A stretch of 64,000 nucleotides of DNA from Nocardia otitidiscaviarum NBRC 14405 (GTDB lineage: Bacteria > Actinomycetota > Actinomycetes > Mycobacteriales > Mycobacteriaceae): assembly GCF_000308635.1 (NCBI RefSeq), contig NZ_BAGD01000119.1, positions 22,450 through 86,449 of the forward strand, in the 5' to 3' direction. Position numbers and translations under genes: made by a program. This document shows, one piece after another, positions 58,519-64,000 of this stretch (position 1 is its first letter; the number at the start of each line of letters is the position of its first letter). The notes under the pieces are model-generated. The model was given only the letters and a program-made list of their open reading frames with translations, was not told where the DNA came from and searched no databases.

Positions 58519-58896
58519 ATGAAAATCACCGCTTCCGCCATCTCCCTGAATGTGCCGGACCCGCAGGCGTCGGCCCGTTTCCTCATCGACCACTTCGGCT
58601 TCACCGAGGAGATGTCGGCCGAGGGATTCGTCTCGCTCAGCCGCCCCGACGCCGGGTTCAACATCATCTACCTGCGCACCGGCCTGTCCACCTTCAAGCC
58701 GGAGCGCATCGCGGGCAGCGCGGGCCAAGGGCTGCTGGTGGCCTTCGTCGTCGACGACATCGACGCCGAATACGAACGCGTGCGCGGCGAAGGAGTGGAG
58801 ATCGTGACACCCATCGAAACCGAGGAATGGGGTGAGCGCTACTTCCAGACGCTCGACCCCAACGGCATCGTCATCCAACTCGTGCAGTGGGTCTGA
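58519..58896 (+). CDS. VOC (glyoxalase/bleomycin-resistance-like) protein
   Basis: A 125-residue vicinal-oxygen-chelate fold protein: ITASAISLNVPDPQASARFL, DHFGFTEEMSAEGFVSLSRP, GLLVAFVVDDIDAEYERVRG, EGVEIVTPIETEEWGERYFQ, LDPNGIVIQLVQWV. Two beta-alpha-beta-beta-beta modules are visible. Role could be dioxygenase-like, glyoxalase-like or binding. It starts after GAGGAGG and is followed 15 bp later by the NTF2-like gene, so both form an operon divergent from the TetR gene. Confidence 0.85.
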   Translation: MKITASAISLNVPDPQASARFLIDHFGFTEEMSAEGFVSLSRPDAGFNIIYLRTGLSTFKPERIAGSAGQGLLVAFVVDDIDAEYERVRGEGVEIVTPIETEEWGERYFQTLDPNGIVIQLVQWV

Positions 58897-58910
58897 ACAG
58901 AGGAGAGTTC

Positions 58911-59315
58911 ATGACCACCATGCCGGCGCGCAGCGAATTCACCCCCTCCCCCGCGGATGTGGCGGAGGTACTGGCCTGGTTCGACCGCTACGACGCCTAC
59001 GCCCGGGCGCGTGACATCGAAGCCATGGCCGATACCGCCATGTACCCGCTCAACGAGGTCACCGATGGGCGCGCGGAGTCCTGCACCCGCGAGCAGTACG
59101 TCGCGCAGTTGACCGAACAGCTCGGCGACAACGGCGAGATCACCATGGAATCCACGCGCACACCGCATTTCGTGAACGAGAACCTGGTCTTCGTGATCAC
59201 GGACGCGACCATCACGGTCGGCGACTTCAGCCAGCAGGTGCGCTACGGCGACCTGCTGGTGAAGTGCCGGGACGAGTGGAAGTTCCAGACCATGGTGCAG
59301 GGCGGCTGGGCCTAG
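58911..59315 (+). CDS. NTF2/SnoaL-like protein
   Basis: A 134-residue small alpha+beta protein: PADVAEVLAWFDRYDAYARA, RDIEAMADTAMYPLNEVTDG, REQYVAQLTEQLGDNGEITM, NENLVFVITDATITVGDFSQ, GDLLVKCRDEWKFQTMVQGG. The pattern is that of a cone-shaped NTF2 fold used as ligand binder or isomerase. The ATG at 58911 has AGGAG 7 nt upstream. It is in an operon with the VOC gene and overlaps the convergent QorB-like gene by 4 bp. Confidence 0.8.
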   Translation: MTTMPARSEFTPSPADVAEVLAWFDRYDAYARARDIEAMADTAMYPLNEVTDGRAESCTREQYVAQLTEQLGDNGEITMESTRTPHFVNENLVFVITDATITVGDFSQQVRYGDLLVKCRDEWKFQTMVQGGWA

Positions 59316-60160
59316 CCCAGCGCCGCGCGGAACACCTCGACGGCGGGCGTCGAGGTGCGGCCGAGCAGCTTGTGCAGGTCACCGCTGTCGACGTCGAGAA
59401 TGCCGGTGGCGATACCGGCATCGGCGTCGGCCAGCGCCTGGGCGTAGCCCGCGGGCAGACCGGCCTTTTCGAGCGCGGCCGCGTAGTCCGCCTGTGCCAG
59501 GTTCTCGTAGCGCACCGGCTTGCCCGCGGCCGCCGAGATGGCCTGTGCCAGTTCGGCATAGGTGAGCCGCTCGTCGCCGCCCAGTTCGTACACCCGCCCG
59601 GCGTGACCGTCGGTGGTGAGCACCTGGGCGGCGGCCTCGGCGTAGTCGGCGCGGGCGGCTCCGGCCACCCGGCCCTCGCCCGCCGCGCCGTACAGCACAC
59701 CGGATTCCACGGCGTGCGCCAGGCCGCCGGTGTAGTTCTCCCAGTACCAGCCGTTGCGCAGCAGAACGGTCGGCACGGTCGTCGTGGCCAGTACCGCCTC
59801 GGTGCCGCGATGCTCCTGCGCGAGGATCAGCTCATTGCGTTCGGCATGCGGAATGCTGGTGTAGGCGAGCAGTTCGACCCCGGCGCGCTCGGCGGCGCGA
59901 ATCACGTTGGTGTGCTGCTGCACTCGCTTGCCGAACTCGTTGCCCGACACCAGCAGCACCCGGTCCACCCCGGTCAGTGCGGCGTCCAGCGCGGCCGGAT
60001 CGTCGTACGAGGCCGCACGCACCTGCGCGCCTCGCTCGGCCAAGTCGGCCACCTTGGCCGGATCGCGCACCACCGCGACGACCGGCCCTCCCCTGCGCAG
60101 CAGCGCCTCGACGACGAGACGACCCAGCTGACCACTGGCTCCGGTGACTGCGACGGTCAT
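59312..60160 (-). CDS. NmrA/QorB-like NAD(P)H-binding oxidoreductase
   Basis: A 282-residue atypical short-chain dehydrogenase: MTVAVTGASGQLGRLVVEAL (Rossmann GxxGxxG), VVAVVRDPAKVADLAERGAQ, GVDRVLLVSGNEFGKRVQQH, ELLAYTSIPHAERNELILAQ, VPTVLLRNGWYWENYTGGLA, RADYAEAAAQVLTTDGHAGR, YELGGDERLTYAELAQAIS. These match type 2 NAD(P)H:quinone oxidoreductases (QorB). The divergent HxlR gene and the perfect palindrome between them repeat the qorB/qorR (HxlR) arrangement known from other bacteria, so it is probably induced by quinone or electrophile stress. Confidence 0.87.
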   Translation of the reverse strand: MTVAVTGASGQLGRLVVEALLRRGGPVVAVVRDPAKVADLAERGAQVRAASYDDPAALDAALTGVDRVLLVSGNEFGKRVQQHTNVIRAAERAGVELLAYTSIPHAERNELILAQEHRGTEAVLATTTVPTVLLRNGWYWENYTGGLAHAVESGVLYGAAGEGRVAGAARADYAEAAAQVLTTDGHAGRVYELGGDERLTYAELAQAISAAAGKPVRYENLAQADYAAALEKAGLPAGYAQALADADAGIATGILDVDSGDLHKLLGRTSTPAVEVFRAALG

Positions 60161-60202
60161 GACTACCTCCAGGTTGACGGGAATGAACTACCGTTTCGAG
60201 TT

Positions 60203-60223
60203 GTACTAACTAATAGTTAGTAC
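60203..60223. promoter_or_regulatory. perfect HxlR-type operator palindrome
   Basis: GTACTAACT (60203-60211), AAT, AGTTAGTAC (60215-60223): a flawless 9-bp inverted repeat centred between the divergent QorB-like and HxlR genes (43 bp before the former, 35 bp before the latter). GTAC-bounded palindromes of this kind are typical HxlR/QorR/HypR operators, so both genes are probably repressed together. Confidence 0.75.
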
Positions 60224-60257
60224 AGGCTATTCCCGCAATACCGGAAGAGGCGAAAGG

Positions 60258-60662
60258 ATGAGTAATCTCGACCCCATGACCACCCGGCAACCGGACCCCG
60301 ACCCCACCCTGGAAGCCGACGTCTTCGCGCGAAACTGCGCGTCCCGCCCGGTACTCCAGAACGTGGCCAGCCGCTGGGGCGTCCTCGCACTGGTCGCCCT
60401 GCGCGCGGGCCCCTACCGCTTCAGCGCGCTACGCCGCCGCGTCGACGGCATCAGCGAACGGATGCTCTCCCAGACGCTGCAGACCCTGGAACGCGACGGC
60501 ATGATCCACCGCGAGGTCCAGCAGTCCATTCCCCCGCACGTGGAATACACCCTCACCGAACTCGGAGCGACGGTGGCCGAACAGCTCGAGGGCCTCATCC
60601 ACATCCTGGAATCGAATATCGACCGGATCACGGCCGCCCAGGCCGAGTACCACCGGGAGTGA
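60258..60662 (+). CDS. HxlR-family transcriptional regulator
   Basis: A 134-residue winged-helix regulator: DVFARNCASRPVLQNVASRW, GVLALVALRAGPYRFSALRR, RVDGISERMLSQTLQTLERD, GMIHREVQQSIPPHVEYTLT, ELGATVAEQLEGLIHILE. A cysteine (Cys at about residue 27, in the position of the family's redox-sensing Cys: FARNCASRPVL) suggests thiol-based sensing of quinones or electrophiles. It starts at ATG 60258 after AGGCGAAAGG; a second ATG six codons on is possible. It probably represses itself and the QorB-like gene. Confidence 0.9.
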   Translation: MSNLDPMTTRQPDPDPTLEADVFARNCASRPVLQNVASRWGVLALVALRAGPYRFSALRRRVDGISERMLSQTLQTLERDGMIHREVQQSIPPHVEYTLTELGATVAEQLEGLIHILESNIDRITAAQAEYHRE

Positions 60663-60682
60663 CGCCCCGCCACCGCCACCGC

Positions 60683-61087
60683 TCACTGCCGCGCGGCCGC
60701 CTCCGCCGCGATCTGCTCGAACTGCTCCCCCATGCGCGCGGCGAGGACCTGCGCCCCCGACAGCGGACGCACCATCACCATGAAGTCGTCGATCCTGCCG
60801 TCGGCGTCGAAATGCAGGAAATCGCATCCGGTGATCCGCTTGCCGTCCACGGTCGCCTCGAACACGAACGCGTGATCGCGCCCGTTCCCATCCGCGATCT
60901 CCCGCACGTAGCGGAAGTCCTCGAACACCCGCAGCACCGCGCGCAGAATGGCCGCGGTGATCGCCTTGCCCGGATACGGCTTGAACGCCACCGGACTGGT
61001 GAACACCACATTGTCGGCCAACAGCGCCTCGATCGCGTCCACATCGCGCGCCTCCACGGCCGCCCGGAAGGGATGCATACCGCCCAC
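60683..61087 (-). CDS. SnoaL/NTF2-like protein
   Basis: A 134-residue NTF2-like fold protein: HPFRAAVEARDVDAIEALLA, DNVVFTSPVAFKPYPGKAIT, AAILRAVLRVFEDFRYVREI, RDHAFVFEATVDGKRITGCD, FLHFDADGRIDDFMVMVRPL. Resembles SnoaL-like cyclase/isomerase or ligand-binding proteins; no catalytic assignment is possible. Starts at ATG 61087 or 61078 (GAGGTGG precedes). Convergent with the HxlR gene. Confidence 0.83.
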   Translation of the reverse strand: MGGMHPFRAAVEARDVDAIEALLADNVVFTSPVAFKPYPGKAITAAILRAVLRVFEDFRYVREIADGNGRDHAFVFEATVDGKRITGCDFLHFDADGRIDDFMVMVRPLSGAQVLAARMGEQFEQIAAEAAARQ

Positions 61088-61180
61088 CTCTCATACTCAA
61101 CCAGTTGCATATGAGACGGTAGCGAGGTGCGGGGCGCTACGCCACGGATTGCCGAGACACCTCGAATCGGCTGACCGCGG

Positions 61181-61327
61181 TCAGGACGACGGTCGGCGGA
61201 TCTCGCGCAGGCCGGCGCTCTCGGCGAACATCACCCGGTCCCACCAGGGGGCCAGCGGGCTCGGCTCCGGCCACACCACCCGATCCTGACGACGGTCGTT
61301 GCGGTCCTGTGCGGCGGTATCACTCAT
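61181..61327 (-). CDS. small hypothetical protein
   Basis: A 48-residue frame, MSDTAAQDRNDRRQDRVVWP then EPSPLAPWWDRVMFAESAGL and a short basic end. The ATG has GGGAGG at ideal spacing, and the Trp/Pro-containing middle looks constrained, so it is probably real. Function unknown; no similarity recognised. It is the only candidate gene between the NTF2-like gene at 60683 and the plus-strand gene at 61654. Confidence 0.5.
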   Translation of the reverse strand: MSDTAAQDRNDRRQDRVVWPEPSPLAPWWDRVMFAESAGLREIRRPSS

Positions 61328-61653
61328 GTCGATCCTCCCGATCCCGATCCGGCGCCGCTGCGCCGCCCGTGTGCGTCCACGATCACCCGCCGGGGCGGTA
61401 CGCCGCAGGGGCCGAAGGTCCACATCCCGGTACCCGGATGTCACCCACGGGTGGAACACATGACCTATCGACTCCGGCGGACCCCCGCAGCCACAACGCA
61501 ATTCGCCCTCCAGCCGAGCCCGAACACCGGCCCGTCCCGGTGTCAGTGGCGCTGTCAGCCAGGTGTCAGGCCCGTATCAGTCGCCCCGGCGACAGTAGGT
61601 ACATCGAACACAGCGACCGGGACACACCCGGCGAACCGAAGGAGCGCACCACC
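61328..61653. other. 326-bp divergent regulatory gap
   Basis: No gene recognised. It holds the promoter of the small gene at 61181 on the left and, near the right end, a set of TGTCAG direct repeats in front of the gene at 61654. Confidence 0.55.
61541..61580 (+). promoter_or_regulatory. four TGTCAG-type direct repeats, 11-12 bp apart
   Basis: TGTCAG at 61541, 61553 and 61564 and TATCAG at 61575, spaced 12, 11 and 11 bp, i.e. on one face of the helix. Such arrays are typical binding sites for OmpR/PhoB-family response regulators. They lie 75-110 bp before the start at 61654, suitable for activation. The cognate regulator is not in the window. Confidence 0.6.
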
Positions 61654-62058
61654 ATGACCGCCACCGTCACCCTCACCGACCACGACCAGGCCACCGTCCG
61701 CACCGCCGCCTACGGCGCAGTGGCCCTGATGGCCGCCGCCGGCGCACCGCACAAGGGCATCAGCTACGGATCCACCGCCCTGACCTCGGCCACCGGTCTG
61801 GTAGGCCACGTACTCGCCGCCAAGTCCCGCGACATCCAACTCCCCGGCAAGACCACGGCCGACCTCGCCGACCAGGTGCTGCCCGCCTTGACCGCGGCCG
61901 TCCGCCTGCTCGGCGCCCACTCCCCCACCGAGGCGGCCAACTTCCGCGACACCGTCCTGGTCGCCGTGGACGCTGCCGCCAAGGCCGGTAAGCGGGAGCC
62001 GGGTCCCGCGGTCGCCGCCATGGGCCGCAAGATCGCGGCGGCCCTCGACGCCGCGTGA
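61654..62058 (+). CDS. conserved hypothetical helical protein
   Basis: A 134-residue, Ala-rich, helical protein: TLTDHDQATVRTAAYGAVAL, MAAAGAPHKGISYGSTALTS, ATGLVGHVLAAKSRDIQLPG, KTTADLADQVLPALTAAVRL, NFRDTVLVAVDAAAKAGKRE, AAMGRKIAAALDAA. I recognise it as an actinobacterial protein type of unknown function, found also in Streptomyces. It is not obviously exported or membrane-bound. The ATG follows GAAGGAG. The array of TGTCAG repeats upstream suggests control by a two-component system. Confidence 0.75.
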   Translation: MTATVTLTDHDQATVRTAAYGAVALMAAAGAPHKGISYGSTALTSATGLVGHVLAAKSRDIQLPGKTTADLADQVLPALTAAVRLLGAHSPTEAANFRDTVLVAVDAAAKAGKREPGPAVAAMGRKIAAALDAA

Positions 62059-62141
62059 GCTGCCCGGGTGAGCCGCGCTCGGTTCCGAGCTGAGGCATCC
62101 ACCCTGATTTCCGCCAGGAACGAAGGGAGCGCGTCGCGGGT

Positions 62142-63080
62142 TCACCCCCGAACCCGCGACGCGCTCATTCGAATCCCTCCGGTGGACTGGCCCAACGCCT
62201 CGAGCAACCAGTCGTGCGCCCGTCCGACCGTGACCCGAGTTCCGAGGAACTGTGCTGTCAGCGCCCAGTATCGGTGCAGCCGTGGATCGGAAACCGTTGC
62301 GCCGAGCAGTTCCTCACGAAATCGCGGCGAATCCTGTTGCCCGCGCGCGTCGGCGTGGGCGTGGACGAATCGATCGAGCTCACGGCCGGGGCGGGGCCGT
62401 ACACCATCCGTTACGAGCGGCACGACGTCCACCATGACGTCACCCACCGCGGCGTACAGTGCCCGGCCGTCGCGGATTTGCTCCGGCCTGTTCCGCCAAT
62501 ACTGCTGGCGCACATCACTGTTCATACCCGGCGTGGTCACCAGAGCGGCCAGTTCGGCATAGGCGACAACATCGTCGACCGACGGATCGGCTGGCGGCTC
62601 CGGAACATTCCAGCCCACCCATCCATCGCTGTCACACCGCGGTAGCGGAGCGAGAACCCGCCGCCAGAACCCGACGAGGCGATCGTGTACCGCCCCACCG
62701 TCCTGCGCGGCGGCCAACAACGCGAGTCGTTCGGCCTGAGAGGCCGGAGCGCCAGCCTCGACGGCCCGCAGTGCCGCCCGCCGCCAGGCCAGCGCCTTCA
62801 ATTCGACGTCGAGCCGCGCACTTTCGGCAGCGATCACCTCCGCCATCGACCGTTCTTCACGCAGCACACCGGTGATCGCTTCCAACCCGAGTCCGAGCGC
62901 TCGCAACCGCCGCACCAGCAGCAGTCGTTCGACAGCACTATCGGCGTCGAACATCCGATGCCCGCCCGGGCTGCGCTGCGCCTCCAGAATTCCTTCGTCG
63001 CAATAGAACCGGATCGTTCGCACCGGGAGCCCGACGCGCCGCGCCAGCTCCCCGATACTCACCCGCACGAGAGAACTCAT
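62142..63080 (-). CDS. MerR-family transcriptional regulator
   Basis: About 312 residues. The N-terminal MerR HTH reads VSIGELARRVGLPVRTIRFY, CDEGILEAQRSPGGHRMFDA, VERLLLVRRLRALGLGLEAI, followed by a dimerisation helix (ARLDVELKALAWRRAALRAV) and a long C-terminal domain of about 180 residues (VGFWRRVLAPLPRCDSDGWV, NSDVRQQYWRNRPEQIRDGR, DPRLHRYWALTAQFLGTRVT) that probably binds a ligand. The start is uncertain: ATG 63080 overlaps the divergent ACP start in CATG; GTG 63062 begins right at the HTH and would leave a small gap. No cysteine metal-site pattern is apparent. Confidence 0.82.
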   Translation of the reverse strand: MSSLVRVSIGELARRVGLPVRTIRFYCDEGILEAQRSPGGHRMFDADSAVERLLLVRRLRALGLGLEAITGVLREERSMAEVIAAESARLDVELKALAWRRAALRAVEAGAPASQAERLALLAAAQDGGAVHDRLVGFWRRVLAPLPRCDSDGWVGWNVPEPPADPSVDDVVAYAELAALVTTPGMNSDVRQQYWRNRPEQIRDGRALYAAVGDVMVDVVPLVTDGVRPRPGRELDRFVHAHADARGQQDSPRFREELLGATVSDPRLHRYWALTAQFLGTRVTVGRAHDWLLEALGQSTGGIRMSASRVRG

Positions 63081-63360
63081 GGCCATGACGCAGAAAGAAA
63101 TCGTCGCCGGAATCGCGGAGATCGTCGAAGAGGTGACCGGGATCGACGCCGCCGAGGTATCACTCGGGAAATCCTTTGTCGAGGACTTGGAGATCGACTC
63201 GCTGTCGCTGGTGGAGATCGCCGTACAGCTGGAGGACAAGTACAGCGTGAAGGTTCCCGACGAAGACCTGGCACGCCTGCGGACCGTGGGCGACGCGGTC
63301 GCCTACGTACAGCGCATGGAGGCCGAGCGGTCCGACGACCGGTACCGCGGTGGGGTGTGA
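63079..63360 (+). CDS. acyl carrier protein (AcpM-like), orphan
   Basis: A 93-residue acyl carrier protein: TQKEIVAGIAEIVEEVTGID, AAEVSLGKSFVEDLEIDSLS (phosphopantetheine Ser in DSL), LVEIAVQLEDKYSVKVPDED, LARLRTVGDAVAYVQRMEAE. The segment after DSL is very close to the meromycolate-extension ACP of mycobacteria (AcpM), although the AcpM tail is shorter here. No FAS-II, KAS or polyketide genes are nearby, so this is a solitary ACP, possibly a second AcpM. Start at ATG 63079 or ATG 63085; the ribosome site is weak. Divergent from the MerR regulator with overlapping start codons. Confidence 0.88.
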   Translation: MAMTQKEIVAGIAEIVEEVTGIDAAEVSLGKSFVEDLEIDSLSLVEIAVQLEDKYSVKVPDEDLARLRTVGDAVAYVQRMEAERSDDRYRGGV

Positions 63361-64000
63361 TTGGTTAGGGGCTGGTTTCGGCCTTGTCCATGTGTTGCGG
63401 TGTCGGGGGTCGTGTCGGTCTGGGGGTGTTGCCGCAGAGATTTCAAGGGATGAGTGTGGTGGCGTTGGGGCCTTACCTGGCTTTCGCTGACGCCGGGTGG
63501 GGTGCCGTGTGCGTCTATCCCAGCCGACGGACTGGCTGGGGTTGCGTTTTCGAGACGGGTGTTGTGCCGGTGGCGGTTATTGGCGTAAGTGATCGCCCCG
63601 GGACGGGTTCGGCCGGTGGGTGCGGTGGTCGGTCGACGGCCGGTCGTGAGGACCGGTGGGTCGCCGATCGGCTGTTCGGTGGTCGCGGTGACAGTGACCG
63701 GGTCGGTCGGGATGGTCGCTACCGTGACCGGTCGGGGGCTCGGTGAGCCACTGCTCCGGGTGGTGGTGCAGGTTCACCCGAGGAGCACGGGCCGGGTCGA
63801 TGCGGGTCGGGGGTGTCCACACGACACGACCCGGATACCGGCCACTACCGACACCGCCGCCGCGGTTGCCGCCGCTGATGCTGTTGCCGAAGCTGCTGCT
63901 GTTGCCGCCGCCACCGATGCTGCCGTTGCCGATACTGTTGCTACCGCTTTCGCTTCCGCTGGCACGTCCGAGGGTGGCCCACCCGGTCGGATCCTCGACG
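63361..64000. other. atypical GT-rich tail of the window
   Basis: After the ACP stop the sequence changes character: strings such as GGTGTCGGGGGTCGTGTCGG and GGGGTGTTGCCGC on the plus strand, short direct repeats of GGTCGG/ACCGG, and no plus-strand frame with protein-like composition. The only extended frame is the minus-strand partial one ending at 63577. The section 63361-63576 shows no gene that I can support. Confidence 0.5.
63577..64000 (-). CDS. 3' end of an unidentified Gly/Ser/Asn-rich reading frame (cut by window)
   Basis: The minus-strand frame is open from the window edge to a stop at 63577. It reads VEDPTGWATLGRASGSESGS, then NSIGNGSIGGGNSSSFGNSI-like Gly/Ser/Asn repeats, RGGGVGSGRYPGRVVWTPPT and a His/Pro/Arg/Asp-rich end (NLHHHPEQWLTEPPTGHG and onward). 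The beginning looks like the low-complexity C-terminal part of a cell-surface or type VII-secreted-type protein, but the last 60 residues have an odd composition that may reflect a frameshift or non-coding DNA. No family recognised. Confidence 0.3.
   Translation of the reverse strand, partial: VEDPTGWATLGRASGSESGSNSIGNGSIGGGGNSSSFGNSISGGNRGGGVGSGRYPGRVVWTPPTRIDPARAPRVNLHHHPEQWLTEPPTGHGSDHPDRPGHCHRDHRTADRRPTGPHDRPSTDHRTHRPNPSRGDHLRQ

Noticed and set aside
63384..63746. A 120-codon plus-strand open frame after the ACP gene
   Set aside because: No ribosome site, and a Gly/Arg/Val-rich translation that degrades into Asp/Arg repeats; composition does not look like a protein.
1..64000. tRNA, rRNA, insertion sequences, integrase or att sites
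   Set aside because: I looked for cloverleaf-like segments, transposase motifs and long terminal repeats and found none that I could support; a tRNA scan would settle the first point.

Overview
The window is high-GC, densely coded DNA from a mycolic-acid-containing actinobacterium, most likely Nocardia or a close relative. The evidence is an HbhA-type adhesin with a Lys/Ala-rich tail, an AcpM-like acyl carrier protein, a RamB regulator, a MadR-like TetR regulator, an EspG-type protein, DUF2505, DUF2993 and DUF4254 proteins, and many GTG starts. Comparing with M. tuberculosis from memory, the order murB, DUF2505 (Rv0481c), DUF2993 membrane protein, deoC (Rv0478c), DUF2516 (Rv0476), hbhA (Rv0475), XRE regulator (Rv0474), DUF445 (Rv0473), madR-like TetR (Rv0472c), fadB2 (Rv0468), aceA/icl (Rv0467), ramB (Rv0465c) is kept, with blocks of other genes inserted between them.

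Layout. 1-7.2 kb: murB (cut by the window edge), two DUF2505 proteins, a methyltransferase, a large unknown protein, a solitary AbiEi-like protein and an LmeA/DUF2993 protein. 7.2-19.2 kb: deoC, a GNAT acetyltransferase, purU, two paralogous alpha/beta hydrolases, then the hbhA/XRE operon, DUF445, a TetR regulator, an ABC1 kinase and a trans-acting enoyl reductase-like protein. The XRE gene and both hydrolases share a 22-bp palindrome over their promoters, which suggests one small regulon. 19.4-26.8 kb: EspG-like protein, PPK2, a DsbA-like/VKOR disulfide pair, an HtrA-like protease, AdhC, an AI-2E transporter, a small secreted protein and an orphan MT0933-type antitoxin. 27-32 kb: a MetE homologue that has lost three of the four expected zinc ligands, then fadB2 and aceA (glyoxylate shunt) with candidate RamB boxes upstream of aceA; ramB itself is at 48.1 kb.

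32-42 kb: two small genes, a STAND/NB-ARC-TPR regulator, a fused uraD-uraH ureide enzyme, a MobA-like protein and XdhC (purine oxidation and molybdenum-enzyme maturation), then an SsuA/THI5-type ABC importer operon whose binding protein seems to lack an internal segment. 42-46 kb: a membrane protein, a 53-bp tandem repeat, a PfkB sugar kinase, nagA and DUF4254. 46-56 kb: LigB DNA ligase, RamB, the five-gene urea/short-amide importer urtABCDE, and a GntR regulator with an unusual low-complexity insert. 56-64 kb: CMD protein, alpha/beta hydrolase, TetR, VOC and NTF2-like proteins, a QorB-like oxidoreductase divergent from an HxlR regulator across a perfect palindrome, small unknown genes, MerR, an orphan ACP, and a final stretch of different character holding the 3' end of an unidentified reading frame.

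I saw no rRNA, tRNA, CRISPR array, insertion sequence, prophage or plasmid functions. All functional calls rest on reading the translated sequence by eye; no database search was run.
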